The translations under genes were made by a program, and so were the position numbers. From the NCBI GenBank assembly GCA_020465985.1, contig JAANYP010006942.1, positions 124,001 to 188,000 on the forward strand: a stretch of DNA of 64,000 nucleotides. The letters are read 5' to 3'. Position 1 is the first letter of the stretch; each line of letters opens with the position of its first letter. Shown in pieces: positions 11,346 to 24,351 of this stretch. Under the pieces are notes generated by a model. That model saw only the letters and a list, made by a program, of their open reading frames with translations, was not told where the DNA came from and searched no databases. The DNA comes from Centrapalus pauciflorus. Its lineage: Eukaryota > Streptophyta > Magnoliopsida > Asterales > Asteraceae.

Positions 11346-14300
11346 CTACTCAGTAGTAGATGGACCTTTAAGCTGTGGTATATCTTTAAATAAGTGTTCA
11401 AAATGTTCCATAGTCTCCTCAATTTCTTCTACTTCATGTCTAAGAAACATGAAGTCAGGGTGTTGAAGTTCTCCTCTTTCATAGAAGCCTTTAAGTTTTC
11501 CTAGATAGCTGCTCTCCATTTTGAGGATTGTCCAAAAGTGTTGGAGAATCTAAAGGAAATGATCTGCTTGAGACCAACCTTATGAAGATCAGATGCCCTC
11601 TAGAAACACATTTTCTTTGTTAAGGGGTCCATAAAGAACACCCCTAGCTCAGGCTCTTCTATGAGTTTGCCTTCCTCAGGCTCAACTCCTCTTGGCAGAC
11701 TGTGATCCACCCCTTTGATTTCAACAGCATGCATGCCCTGTTCAATCATCATGAGGAGCTCTTCAAACTCTGTATCCTTTCTCTTTCTTCTGGTCCTAAT
11801 CTTGGGTTCCACCAGAGAGGTACCCTTGATTTGTTCTTCAAGAATTAAGCCCAGGTTTTAACTTTCTCCATCAACATTTTGACATATGCCCTGATAGTTT
11901 GAGCAGTTTCAGATTTCGATCTGCTCAGGGCAACGACCAATTCAACCCATTCTCTATACCTCATGCAGGCAACATCAGCAGACTCATAAGCTTCCAGTTC
12001 TGGACCATCAGCACCTAGCCTGGTTATCTGAAGCTTCCATTGTTTACCTTTCCTTGAGATTGGGACAGCTTTGATGATGGTCTCCTTGGCAAGTATTCTG
12101 TTGGCAACATCAAAGAATTTCGTTCTTGCCACATTTACAAAGTGTACTTGGGCTTCTTTTCCTTCTCTCCCTCTTTATCAGTCATTGACTCTTTTGCAGC
12201 CTCTAACAGTTTCCTTTGAACATCCAAAGATGGCATTTTAATTTTTCTTGCCTCCTTGTATGCAAAGGCTTTGGCAGCTTTGGCGGAGGCTTCTTCCTTC
12301 TTCTGTCTTTCCAGAATCTCAAGCTGCTCGTCTTTGAATGTATAATAAGTCTCCAGTGAAATGCCCATTCTTTGGCTTGAGACTTGTCGAATTTGAGCTG
12401 GGCAGCTTTGAGATAGTTGGTGTCCACAGAGGCCTTTTCCTTACCCTTTGTTGCTTTAGTCTGAGCAGCTTCCATTTCCTCCTCTTCTTCTTCCTTAGTT
12501 TGTTCCAAAATTAAGTGTCTCCTTCTACTTGGCCTGTCATCAGGAATGGATGCCTCCCCCTTAGATGATGCAGGGTTTGGAGATCCAACCTGAGTAGACT
12601 GAGCAGTTTCAGAGACTTTGGAAGAACCTGCAACAGGACCAGTTTGTGAAAGACCTGCTGCTTGCCCAACTGAGGCTGATTTCTCCTTAGAGGGAGATGA
12701 AGATTTCTCCCCCTTAGACTTTGTCTTCGAGGCAGACATCTTCTCCCCCTTTTAAGGATGGCACAGAGCCTTCAACAACAGTTTTGCCTAAAGGAATGGA
12801 TCCACCAGTCTGGGTAGCAGCAGTGTTAGGAACAGGTTTGGAACCAACAAGGCTATGCACTAAGAAATCCAAGTTGTCCTTAACCTCTGCTAACTGGGTA
12901 ACACAGGTGTGAAGAGAAGAAGAATGAGTGGCTGCAAGGGAGGACAGCCGGGAGATAGCAGCCCTATCAGATGCTGTGAACAACAAACTTTGAAGTTATG
13001 GAAGAGTCAGTTCAAGGGAATCTTGCATATCATCAAAGTTTGAGGACACAGAATTGGACAGAGATACCACTAAGGTATTTAAGCTGGCCAAAGTGGATGG
13101 AAGAGTGGTTGAGCATGTTTCAGCAAGGGCTGACAGCTGTTAGGAAACAGCTGACAGGGTGGACACGGAGTCCTGTTGGTGGGAAAGAATTGATGAGAGG
13201 GAGGAACAAAGTTGTTGCAGCTGTGCAGTGAGTGCAAGTAGCTGAGAAGAGTGGTCAGTTTGAGGAGTAGGGGTTGGAAAAGAGGTCCTAAATGAATCAA
13301 GAAACCCCTGAAGCTGAGCAGACACAGAGTCTGCTATGGTAGAAGGAAGGGAGGTCATAGTATTTTCCAAAGAGCCAACTTTGTTGGTCAGCACAGAGAG
13401 TTGATCTTTCAAAGAAAGTTGTTTGGGGGATGGAGGTGTATGGGTAAATTGTTTTGATTGGGTTGAATGAGATGAGTGTGAGGGTGAGGATGTAGGAGTG
13501 TGGGGGTCAGTAGGTGATTGAAGGGAGACTTTGGATAGAAGTTCCATAGCCTGGGCATTGGTTAAATGGCCCAGCTTTGAAGGTAAAGGGGACCTTCAGC
13601 AGTGGTTGTATCCGCATCATTAGGTGAAGGAATAGGAGATGGTGGCCTTTCATATGCTACTGGTATTGCAACACCTTCATGAAGACCAGTGGTGGTTCCC
13701 TCAGTAGTACCTGGGTTAATAGGCACCTATTCATGGGGAGAAGGGATATGCATTTCAACATCATTAGCGGTGAAAACTGATGATGGAATTTGCATTTGGG
13801 GAAACGCCTCACCAGAGGGATGGTCTATTCCCTCAGGTTCATCAGCTTGGGAAGTTGGTCCTTCAATAGTTGTTGGGTGTTAAAAACCGCATCACTAGGA
13901 GCAAAACTGGAAGGCTGATTGCTGATTGGTTTATATCATTAGTTTTGGCACCTTATGCAGACTCAGATTGTGTATGAGAAGTATGAGGGGGTAACTGTGT
14001 GGACTTAGTGTGGAGTGGAGAGGGCTCATGTCTTTCAATGTCTTCATGAGGTTGAGAGGCTTGGACAGTTGATGTGGTGGTCTCTTTTAGTACAACAAGT
14101 TCCTGGGATGAACCGGAGGGCTCAGGCTGACTCTGGGTGAACTCTTTATGGAGTGAAGCCTGCTCCATGATGGTTGCACTTACTCCCAAAGTAGGAAAAG
14201 CAAAAGCAGCAGAGGTTGTTTCTTTTTCAACTGACTCCTGTTGGGAGGGGTCAGAGGGGCTGGTTTGAGAGGAGGTTTTCTTTTTGGCTAGACATTTTCT

Positions 14301-14731
14301 TCTGTTATAGGATTTGAGGGAGGATGTAGAAGATGGATGTTGTGGAGAAGTGATGAGAGGTTCTGTTTGGACTGGTGGGGAGACTGGACTAGAAACAGGA
14401 GGTTGCTCCTGTTCCATAATCTCAGGTGCCACAGAGGCACCAGCCACAAAGGCTTCAGGTTCAACGAATGAACCAAGGTGACCAGCCTGCTCCCCCTCAG
14501 CCACTGAGGCTGATGGGGCAAACTGGGCTATTTTAGCCTTCTTGCGGACAGGCTCAGCTTCACTTGTTTGCAAGGCAGTTTTAATCAGTTTAGGCCTCGA
14601 TTTGGATTTTTCCTTGGGATCAGTGACTGGATCAACCTTCTGAGTAGAAGGTCCTTCCACCAAACCAAGCAACCTCCTTATTAGGGTTGATAGAGGGGAT
14701 TCATTTTCAAGAACTGGGGCATAAAACACCC
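11346..14731 (-). pseudogene. Env-like ORF of the outer copia, C-terminal part
   Basis: This is the downstream part of the extra ORF that Sirevirus-type copia elements carry between pol and the 3' LTR. From 14731 it continues the frame left at 52622, on the far side of the Athila insertion. It shows a Pro/Ser/Gln-rich stretch (about 14700-13950), heptad-like segments (about 13400-12720), a Lys/Glu-rich block (EEEEEEMEAAQ near 12480) and a C-terminal domain with RYREWVELVVALSRS near 11940. A stop after STTE at 11346-11348 is the probable natural end. At least four frame changes and in-frame stops break it. I see no signal peptide or clear membrane span in this part, so an envelope role is not supported here. 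Confidence 0.65.
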
Positions 14732-14992
14732 TGATACGAGTGTTGTTACCTTTCCAAAAATAACCACTAATTACCTTAGAAGCTAGGGTAAGTATGGATC
14801 CTATCCACAGAGAGCGAGAGGTTAATTTTACGTGTTCGAGCAACTAGTGTTGTAAACTAACTACTTGGAAAAAGTGATTGGTTGAAAAGAATTATTGTTT
14901 GCTTTTATAAAATTAATTACTGCGCGATTAAAGAAAATAGACTTAAATTAGTTGTTGATTAAATACATTAACAAATAAAACCATTCTCGGAT

Positions 14993-15344
<352 letters not shown>

Positions 15345-15597
15345 CATTACATCAAATATAAACCGATGAGACCAAGTCAAGTCTCATTAGTTTCAGCGAG
15401 AAGAAAGAAACGAAGCGAGCGGAGCCGACGAAGGAATGAACGAAAAAAGCCTCTCATTTCTCCAACGATTTCATATGCTTCTTGAAGGTAATCTGATTTC
15501 TGATTTCATACATCAATTTAACTTTGCATTAGTTGAATCTTTTGTTGTTTAAATCATTGTGATTAAGCTAGGGTTTTTTTTTTCTTATTTGTACAGC

Positions 15598-18500
15598 ATG
15601 GCATCTTCGTCTTCTCAACAAAAATTTGTCACAATGGATGTGAACTATAATGGTATGTTTATGAAGCATCCTCTTCAATATGCTGGTGAGTCTTTAAAAA
15701 GGATTCGAGCTGATTTTAAGGATATTGATTTCGAGGTGTTTAATCAATTTTTGGAAGAGATAACTGAAACTGTCTTTGGTTGTATATATTATTGTGTTCT
15801 TGGTAGGATATTGATGCATGGTTTTAGGCCTATTAAAAATGATCTTGACCTAGAAGGTTTTGTGAATCATGCGATTATAAGTGATAGGCCCATCAAAGTA
15901 TACGTAGAATTATTTGGGACTGATTTAACAGAGTTTCTTGAAATAAATGATAACCCAAACCAGTTTATGCTTGAATTTCTAAACAATCAGACTAAAGGCA
16001 GTACTGATTTGGATGAATTAGATGGAGAAGAAGGTTACTTAGGTGAGAATGTTGGTAATGAGCAAATAACTGGTAGTAGGGAGGAAAAAGAATGTAGTGG
16101 TGTAAGGTCAACCACTGCAAGATCTATCTAGACGCGGATCCGTGAACGAGTGCGGAATCCTCGTTGACGGTTAGACGGACAACTCTCAACCACGAAACAC
16201 GGAGACTATTAGACGCTGAACGAACGACACACGAACGATCCTACGAACTAATTCTCTCCGAAACAGCACTCACCTAGCTGATAAACTCGAGATCGCCTTA
16301 AGCTTAATTCCTCACGAATTCTGCTAAAAGTCTACTAATGACTCGAGTCTATCCCTAATTATAGACCCTGATTTGAGTCTGATGTGGGCCAAACTTGAAT
16401 CTGGCCCAAGGCCCATTCGAGTCTGTCCACAAGGACACTCTCGAATCTGGCACATTCGAATCTAAGGTCACATTCGAATCTATCACAGATTCGAATGTCT
16501 TCCTTTATGCAATTCGAATCTAGCCAAAACACTTAAACACTTTAAGTGATGAAACTTATGTTATTACCTTATGATTGATTTTAATCTTTCTTCTTTATGT
16601 TTGAACTTCTTGTAATACGTTACATCAAGTTCAAACATATAAACACTAATAAATATCAACCATATATAACCTATATATCAAAACACTTGTTAAAATCACA
16701 ATGCAATATCAATTAGACTGCTATCGTCACACAGGATGTACCAACAGACTTCCCCTTGACGATAGCTTCTAATAAATCACACAATTGATTTAAGAACTTT
16801 GTTTATTTATTGATTCAAAATACTACCAGCATACAAACCTTTCTCGACACATACCTTGACTACATTTTCATACTTACTAGCTTCACCAGCCATATGTGTG
16901 TCACTGGAGATCTTACAATTATACAAAATCTGAAGATCTTCTTTAGAGAGGTTTACCAGGTGAAGCGGGTCGTAGACTCTAAGAATGACTTTTTCTTCAA
17001 AATCTTCCATAACTGCTTCCCCGGTCTCAGTATCGGCGTACCACCAATGTAGATTCTGCAAAACATTCTGTGGCATTCGCTTTAGAGGCACCTTCCTCAG
17101 ACATCTGACTGGTTTGTACTGAATTCTCATCCAAGGTCGGCCGGTAAGAGGATCTATCCTTGAAGGATCTTCTACTCTTTTTCCCATTCTTGGATTCAGA
17201 CGTACGAATTTTCTGGATCTTCCCTCTTTTCTTATGATTTTCTCTATTAAGTCTGCATAGGGATCATTCCCGATGTTGATCCGATCCTTCCAAGCTAACG
17301 CTTTGATCTCGACCTTTGGTAGTGTGTTGAAAGCTCTTAGAGTACACCTTAAGTACTGAAGTCCGTCTTTTCTCTTGATTATAAAAAGCTACAGTTCTCG
17401 ATCGAAGAACCAGCTCAATATGCTTCCAGACAACTTTCCTGTACCAGGCACTCTCATTGTTTTCTTAATCTCTAATTCTTTCTGTTCAGCCCTAAACCAT
17501 AATTTTCGTTTCTGTTCATTTGAAAGCTCTCTATCTGGTTCTTCTGTTGATGGCTGAGCATTCAACGCCGCATTAACAATATCTACGTTAACAATATTCT
17601 CCCCATCTATCATGTAAGTGTCCGTGATGGGATTCTGCTGCACAACTATTTCGTCAGCTTCATCATCCTCATCAGCTACTACTTCATCATCAGATTGCCA
17701 GTCAACTATTTCTTCCGGCACAAACTCACCTTCTTCAAGCTCTTCATCTTCATAATCAAACCTACATCCATTGGATCATCATCGAGATCCATAAGCGCGT
17801 CAATCATCTCACTAATTTCAAAGTCTGTAGGCTGTTTTGATGAACTAGCTTCTCCCATTTCTCCTTCACCTTGACTAGGCTCCCCATGAACTTGTGTAAC
17901 TTGAGCTGCAGGAAAATCTACAGGCTCATTCTCCTTACGTGCACCGGGATCATTGCCTTCGTCATCATCCTCTCTACGCTGCACCTCCTGATCCCTACAA
18001 CTTGTCTCCCCCTGAGCATGTATATTTTTCATGAGCTGCTCAAGGAGGGACCTCATTGATCGGATCTCTGAAGACTGATCTGCAATAAAAGATTTTAATT
18101 CTGTGTTTTCGTCCCTTATATTCTCCACAATCTTCCTTAATTCGGCATTGTCCTTGTCAAGATTTGCGTTATGCGCCTGGAGCTCGCCGACAGCCTTTGT
18201 TAGGGTTAAGATCTGAACATGCTGGAAGTCAACACGTCCCTTGAGTTGCACAAACCTCTGATCTTCAGCATAGGCGGTTGAGGTAGATGGAATGGACTGA
18301 ATGGGAGAAGGGATGAATGGTGGTGGAATATATGGCTCATGATGCTGAGGTGGCGGTGATGGTGGAGCGGTGGATTGTGGTTGGGATTGGGTTTGAGACT
18401 GTTGGGCTTCGGATGCTGATGTTGACCCTTGCATGAACCGGTGACGCTTGGCCCTCTGCCTAGTCACCAATGGAGCAACTTCCTCCTCTTCGAAGTCTGA

Positions 18501-21500
18501 ATCCTCAGATTCCCTTTCCTCTCTCCTCCTCGATCCTGCTGCTTCATTCACTATCAACCTAGATCCATAGGTTCCGATGTGAATACTTGGATCTGCAGCC
18601 ACTGATTCAGGAGCTTCAACCTCCTGCTCCTCCATATCATCTGAGTCTGAATCTGATGAGGTCAAACCTTTATCCGCCCTCTCTGGCTCATATTCCTCTA
18701 CATCTCTAAAAACATCATCTTCACCTTCTGCTGGACTGAGCAGCTCACCCACTAATGCTGCGGCCACGTCTTCGTTTGCATGGGGTCCTGATGCCCATAT
18801 TTCTTCTAGAGTTTGCGCGATTTGCTCAGATTCAGGAACTGCACTTGAAGGCCCTGCTTCCTGTGCTTGGGGCTGCTCACTTGTAGAAGGCCTTGATGCC
18901 TGGATTTGACTCGCGGCTGGTCTCTGACGGTGTCTTGGAGCACGCGGCTGATGTTGTTGTTGACGTTGTTGTTGTTGTTGTTGTTGTTGTGGAAACTCAA
19001 CGACCCCTGCCCAGTTGGCATCTTCCGGGGCTTGAAAATCCCTATCCACAATGGCTCCGAACAATGGACGAGCAACAGGAACAGCCAATTTTCCTCGGTG
19101 TGAGGAACAATCAGCGAAAATCCGTTTGTCCATAATGTTAACATTTAGAAAGTCATTTGATGGCGGCAAGTTTGGCAAGAAGTGCCTTATCATCATCATA
19201 ATGAATCTTGGGTACAGCAAAAATCTTTCCCTTTCTGGAGCCGCAATCTGATGAACGAACTCCGAGAAGAACATCTGTGAAAAGCTGAATTTCCGATTGT
19301 ATACCAATGCAATAACTCCAGATTGGATCTTTGACACTATATAGTCAAATCCTGCTTTCTTCGGCGCAAAACAGACCATGAATACATGCACCAAGAATCT
19401 CCATTGCCCAATCAGGCCACTCTTCATGTATGACGACTTTGCCACATCTAAACTGTATCCCATCCTCAGAAAAGCAGTCTGCCTAATACTTAACGGAAAG
19501 TCAATAGGCCCATCTTCTTGTTCCTGAGATCCCAACTACAGAACCTGACGCAACATGTCTGCAGAAAAGACTAACGGCTGTCCAGCGATTCTAGTTCTTA
19601 GAACTGTCGGGGTGACAGTGCAATCAACTTGTAAATGCTCGTAAAACTGCCGTACATATGAAAGCACTATTGGGATGTTATGGTACAGAGCAAAGCTAAT
19701 CCTAGATTCAGCTAGGAAATCCAATACTTGGCGATAACCCTGCGCCTCAGGGATATTATTGTCGGGATTAAGGACCATATTATGCTTCGGGACAAATGCT
19801 CGAACCGCCATTTCTGCAAAATAAACAAAACTGTTAGACTCATTAAAAATCAATAAACTTGTTTAAAATTCAAATTTGTTTTATTTTGTACTTGTTTAAG
19901 TACAAAATCTAACACAATTAAATTTCTACAAGTTTAATAAAATTTAAATTAACTAAAGTAAATAAAGCACAGATTCGAAGGAAGCAGACTCGAATGTAAC
20001 AGATTCGAATAAGTCTCTGTTCGAGTCTAATGACAGATTCGAAGTCCCTGAGCTTCTCGAATCTAATGACAGATTCGAGAAAATCCTTATGAACAGATTC
20101 GAGAACCCGACGTCCATTATTTCAACAAAAACTCAAGATTTTAACCATTTTGAACTTAGCAAATCACATACATTAGTTCAACTAGGTTCTAATCATTGAT
20201 TTATGCTTTTAATTTGATCTTTTATAGGTCCAAACTTGGTAATTTAGCAAAAACCCTATTTCGACCCATAAAACTTCAAAATTCGATGATTTAGCCTAAA
20301 ATTGTGTATAAAACTACACAAATCTTGTACAATCCGGTTGATTATACCTAGAAGTATCTGTAGAATCGAAACACCAAGTAAGAGACTCGACAAAATGTCG
20401 TGTATGAGAATTACGATAGATTCGAGATTAGATTCGAAATCGCCTTTTAGACTCGAGTGAATAGATTCGAAAACAGTAAGTCTTAAATGACTTCACTGTT
20501 GACCTATATATACCACCCACCCTCGATTCTAAGCATAGATTCGAATCTACTGACAGATTCGAAGTACTCCTTATTCGAGTCTGTCTTAGATTCGAAACCA
20601 CCAACACTTAGAAAAATTTCGAAAATTTTAAAATAATTTCAACTTTTCCAACCTTTTTCTACGGTATCGTGTAACCAGATAAACTATGCCAATTCTTTTA
20701 CCCTAAGCTCAAGATAGTTCACGCAAAGTTTATTTTATCCAACTTTGAATGCACCCTCAGTAACTTTTGACCTTGTACCTAAGTAAAAATTAAACTAAAC
20801 TAAAATAAAATAAAATAAAATAAAATAAAATTTTGACCAAAAAAAAAAATTTAATCTAGACTTAAGCTATACTAAAAAAAATTTACAAGCTAAGCTAAAT
20901 ACTAAACAACATATTTTTGATGAGTATAGTCTAAGAGAGGTTCAATCAGATAGCGATGTCTGATACTAACTTTCAGTAATTAAACTTTCACACTTAGGAA
21001 TTTTTGATTCCTTTGATTGTTTGTCGTGACATACCTATTTAGCCGATTGTTGGTATTGTACCCCGTTAAACATTCTACATTTCGGAATATCCCTTGGCCT
21101 TTTTATTTATCAGGAAATTATCTTACGTGACTCAGACATAGACATTTCGGAATATCCCGAATATGAATTTGCTAAGCTTGAAAATACGTTTTTGAGAACA
21201 AAACCGTCCAACTAGCGTCAAGAAACCTAGAATGTATCTGATGAACACGAAGAACACCAAGAACACTCCGTAGGCTCTGATACCACTTGTAAGGTCAACC
21301 ACTGCAAGATCTATCTAGACGCGGATCTGTGAACGAGTGCGGAATCCTCGTTGACGGTTTGACGGACAACTCTCAACCACGAAACACGGAGACTATTAGA
21401 CGCTGAACGAACGACACACGAACGATCCTACGAACTAATTCTCTCCGAAACAGCACTCACCTAGCTGATAAACTCGAGATCGCCTTAAGCTTAATTCCTC

Positions 21501-22785
21501 ACGAATTCTGCTAAAAGTCTACTAATGACTCGAGTCTATCCCTAATTATAGACCCTGATTCGAGTCTGATGTGGGCCAAACTTGAATCTGGCCCAAGGCC
21601 CATTCGAGTCTGTCCACAAGGACACTCTCGAATCTGGCACATTCGAATCTAAGGTCACATTCGAATCTATCACAGATTTGAATGTCTTCCTTTATGCAAT
21701 TCGAATCTAGCCAAAACACTTAAACACTTTAAGTGATGAAACTTATGTTATTACCTTATGATTGATTTTAATCTTTGTTCTTTATGTTTGAACTTCTTGT
21801 AATACGTTACATCAAGTTCAAACATATAAACACTAATAAATATCAACCATATATAACCTATATATCAAAACACTTGTTAAAATCACAATGTAATATCAAT
21901 TAGACTGCTATCGTCACACAGGATGTACCAACAAGTGGGCAATCTGATGATGAGGTTAGAGGGCAATCTGATGATGAGGTTAGTGATGACGAAAAAGAAG
22001 GATGCCTGGCAGGCCAAAAAAAGAACAGAATAAGGGATTCAAGTGAGGGTGACCAGGGTACATCCAATCAGTGGCAATGCAAAAATTGTCTACAATTTGG
22101 CCACAACAAAAGGAGTTGTAAAAATGAGAAGAAAGATCCACCTCCTAAAGTTAAGTTACCTCCTGGAAGAAAAAGAATCCACCCCCAGACCGAAGGTGGA
22201 ACAGGGGTGTGTTGTATATCTTACATATGATGTATTCAGTTAAGCTTTTGCTAAATAATGCCTTTTTATGAATGTTATAGGTCCACAAGGAAGAGGTAAC
22301 AATGGGAGAGGAAACAGAGGAAGATCAAGAGGAAGGGGTAACAGAGGACATGGAAATTATCGTTATGGAGCAGGGTTGTCAACAGACCCCAATACAGGGG
22401 AAACTATGATAGGGGTAAGCATTATTCTATAAACTATGATAGGTTTATGTTGGCTACCATCAAAAGTTAATTTGTTCATTGTTTTATCATCTAATAGACT
22501 GGTAAAGGCAAAACTGCACCTGTTTGGCCATCATGGGTGCCAATTCCTCCTGCAAGTGTTGAAACTGTGATTGATGATGCACCAGCAGCATCACAGGATG
22601 TACCAGCAGCATCACAGGATGGACCACCACCAACTGTGATTGATGATGCACTACCAGCATATGTACCACCAGTTCAGAAGAAAAGAAAAAAAAGTGAAAG
22701 GATCATTTTGAAGAAGCTTGCTAAGATTACGGTTGAAAAAGACGGTCAAGGGAGCAGCTGTCAAAAGCCACTTGTTCTAGATTAG
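15598..22785 (+). CDS. MULE protein: PB1-like N-terminus joined to zinc knuckle and basic tail, split by copia-3
   Basis: Coding exons (inferred): 15598-16100 joined to 21939-22195 when copia-3 and one AGTGG copy are left out, then 22281-22414 and 22498-22785; introns have GT-AG ends. A 5' untranslated intron at 15488-15596 ends GTACAG. Residues 1-130 resemble the PB1-like N-terminal domain of plant MuDR transposases (MKHPLQYAGESLKRIRADF). Then come an acidic linker, a CCHC knuckle CKNCLQFGHNKRSC, an RG-rich stretch, and a tail with KTAPVWPSW and KKRKKSERIILKKL, as at the C-terminus of MuDR-type transposases. The DNA-binding, DDE and SWIM domains expected between are absent, yet the frame is open throughout. 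Likely an internal deletion derivative whose ends could still bind DNA or partners; function unproven. The copia-3 insertion now breaks the gene. Confidence 0.75.
16101..16746 (-). repeat. Copia-3 3' LTR
   Basis: Direct repeat of 21288-21933 with about 0.9% difference. It contains a cluster of (A)TTCGA(A/G)TCT motifs at about 16346-16525, including ATTCGAATCT several times. Confidence 0.93.
16747..16760 (-). promoter_or_regulatory. Polypurine tract of copia-3
   Basis: On the minus strand GTCAAGGGGAAGTC directly precedes the LTR start TGTTGGTACA. Confidence 0.8.
16807..19811 (-). pseudogene. Env-like ORF of copia-3, about 1000 codons, lightly damaged
   Basis: Start chosen at MAVRAFVPKHN (19811), two bases after a TTTTGCAG acceptor. 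An N-terminal conserved region (to about residue 250; FPLSIRQTAFLRMGYSLD, GQWRFLVHVFMVCF) matches the outer-copia ORF in layout. It is followed by a Gln tract (18950-19000), a Pro/Ser-rich acidic linker, a coiled coil (HNANLDKDNAELRKIVENIR near 18150), and a C-terminal region with QKRKLWFRAEQKELEIKK and WMRIQYKPVRCLRKVPL. One in-frame stop (19536-19538) and frame changes near 17710 and 17390 damage it. No long hydrophobic segment stands out, so 'env-like' describes position only. Role unknown. Confidence 0.75.
19970..20600. repeat. Copia-3 leader array of AGATTCGAATCT-type motifs
   Basis: Between the env-like ORF and the primer site, AGATTCGAA, TTCGAATCT, ACTCGAGT and close variants occur roughly twenty times in both orientations with irregular 10-60 bp spacing, clustered at 19973-20110 and 20400-20600. 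The perfect form AGATTCGAATCT is a 12-bp palindrome. The same motif fills the LTRs. Confidence 0.85.
20601..21273. other. Copia-3 leader, non-coding
   Basis: AT-rich with a (TAAAA)n run at 20800-20830 and a duplicated CATTTCGGAATATCCC motif (about 21078 and 21150). No ORF. In a full element this position would lie upstream of gag. Confidence 0.5.
21274..21285 (-). promoter_or_regulatory. Primer binding site of copia-3 (initiator tRNA-Met)
   Basis: Minus strand reads TGGTATCAGAGC two bases inside the 5' LTR, the standard plant initiator-Met primer site. Confidence 0.92.
21288..21933 (-). repeat. Copia-3 5' LTR
   Basis: Direct repeat of 16101-16746. Its own TTCGA(A/G)TCT cluster lies at about 21530-21712. 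It is followed by AGTGG, where the MULE coding sequence resumes in frame. Confidence 0.93.
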
Positions 22786-23490
22786 GAACTCCTTATTACT
22801 TATGGGGTGTAGTTTTTGGTGGGGTTATACTTTTTGTGCAGCTGGTAATATGGTTATGAAACCCTTTTTTTTTGTAAATCATTCAAACAAAGTAAATGAT
22901 TTGTGCAGCTACCTAGATGGTTGCATAGGGGCTTATGGGGTATACCCATTTTTTGAATGTATGCCCAGAATTGTATGTATGCCCACAACTTTATGGATTC
23001 CAAGTTTACTCAAGTAATATATATTAATCAGTTATCAGATGTCATTTCCTTTTATCAGTACTTCAAAGAGGTCTTGCCTCATGCTTCAGTTTCAGTTTAC
23101 AGATGCCATAATGTTTGTGTATTCCAAGTTTACAGATGTCATTTGCTTTTGTTTTTTACTATCTGTTTTCTATCTTTCATGTCCATACAAAATCCAGTTT
23201 TGTATTCCAAGTTTACAAATGTTTACTTCAACTACAAATGTTTACTTCAACATTGCAAAGCCATATACAGGTAACATGTTAGTACATTTACAAACTTTCA
23301 AATCTTTCATATATTACATAAACATTAACAGATACATTGTCATAGAGTTTCTAAACTATGGCAAAGCCATTACAAATCCTTCCATACCAAACTTCAAGAA
23401 GAGCATAAAAACCACATATGTTAAAATTAAAAAAAATGCTGCTATAAACCAAACACATCTGATGCAACTTCATGTTTGCCTTCATCTTGT
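22786..23490. other. Region between the two convergent MULE genes
   Basis: Probably 3' untranslated and intergenic DNA. It holds four or five copies of ATTCCAAGTTTAC(A/T) with GATGTCAT neighbours (22998-23225) and runs of TTACTTCAAC. Open frames here are short and without recognisable domains. Confidence 0.5.
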
Positions 23491-23946
23491 TCATTTCCTT
23501 CTCCATTGCTTCACATCAGAAATCAGTTGTGGCTCCACTTCAATTTCTTCCCAATTTTCTGAACTTTGTGCACCAACAACAATTTCATGATACTTTCCTT
23601 GATTACTAACATGAAGATCATATGTTGATTCTTTATACCATTTATTAGGTAGGCTTGGATCAATCCATTGGAAGAATCCACAGTTCTCCATTCCACTTGT
23701 TTCCTAAACATTGAAGAAATATGAATCTATATATGAAGAATATTTTGCTACCTCAATTACTAACTTTATACTTACCTTAAATTTAGGGCAACCCCAAAAT
23801 CTCCGGTTAGGGTTTTTCTTGGTCCATGATACTTGCATCTTCGCAGCTTCTTTACAAAAACAAAAAGGAACGTCTTCATCAGCAGCGTCGCCTGCTCTGA
23901 ACTGCCTTCGATGATGGAGAATGCTTGAAGAAGATGAAGACGTCAT
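23491..23946 (-). CDS. Small GRF-type zinc-finger protein, two exons, apparently intact
   Basis: Exon 1 is 23946-23776 (57 codons, donor AAG|GTAAG). Exon 2 is 23703-23491 (acceptor TTTAG|G), giving about 127 residues. The GRF zinc finger is split by the intron: CFCKEAAKMQVSWTKKNPNR, then FWGCPKF, and in exon 2 CGFFQWID, so the Cys-x-Cys, Cys-Pro and Cys-Gly-Phe-Phe parts are all present. GRF fingers occur in nucleic-acid binding proteins; the partner here is unknown. The gene converges on the PB1/zinc-knuckle gene and its start lies about 150 bp from the right TIR, recalling the two convergent genes of maize MuDR. No stop or frame change is seen. Expression is not shown. Confidence 0.75.
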
Positions 23947-24094
23947 ATTAAGAACGCACTTTCTCTGCTTGAATCTGCAAAGAAGACGAGCCCTTTTCTT
24001 TCTCTTGAATCTGCGAAGAAGACAACCCTTTTCTTTCTCTTAGTTTACTTTCTGTAGGTTTAGGTTAGATATCAGTTTATATTTGTAAATACAT

Positions 24095-24291
24095 GTCACG
24101 TGTCCAGCTGGTTGCCAAATCAGATATAAAATGCCACATCAGCTTATTTAACTTGTTAATCAGTTAACTAAGTTAAATATTTCTATTATTGATTAAAAAA
24201 ACAAAAGTAATTACTATTAATGATAAAAATCAAATAATGTTGCTATTAATGATAAAAAAGACAAAAGTTGTTGCTATTTTCAGTGATTTGC

Positions 24292-24293
<2 letters not shown>
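24095..24293 (-). repeat. Right TIR of the MULE
   Basis: Inverted copy of 15146-15344 with the same CACGTG at its inner edge. It lies about 150 bp upstream of the start codon of the minus-strand GRF gene and probably serves as its promoter. Confidence 0.9.

Positions 24294-24351
<58 letters not shown>

Larger units (their letters stand above)
16101..21933 (-). mobile_element. Copia-3: Sirevirus-like element lacking gag and pol, TSD AGTGG
   Basis: LTRs are 16101-16746 and 21288-21933 (646 bp each, about six differences). The + strand starts TGTAAGGTCAAC and ends GTACCAACA. AGTGG flanks both sides (16096-16100, 21934-21938). The primer site TGGTATCAGAGC (minus strand, 21274-21285) is of the initiator-Met type, and a polypurine tract lies at 16747-16760. 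The only coding content is an env-like ORF (16807-19811). No gag, protease, integrase, RT or RNase H motif is visible in the interior. It must depend on proteins made elsewhere. Confidence 0.9.

Noticed and set aside
18893..19144. Plus-strand poly-Val/Leu and minus-strand poly-Asn frames
   Set aside because: Shadows of the CAA-rich poly-Gln tract of the copia-3 env-like ORF.
19970..20600. CRISPR-like array or heat-shock element cluster
   Set aside because: Spacing is irregular, orientation is mixed and units are palindromes of about 12 bp. The genome is a plant. Most copies have TTC directly abutting GAA, not the TTCnnGAA spacing of heat-shock elements.
22802..23590. Plus-strand frames of 71-183 codons after the MULE gene
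   Set aside because: Cys/Phe-rich composition, no domain, and overlap with the well-supported GRF gene on the other strand; probably untranslated DNA.
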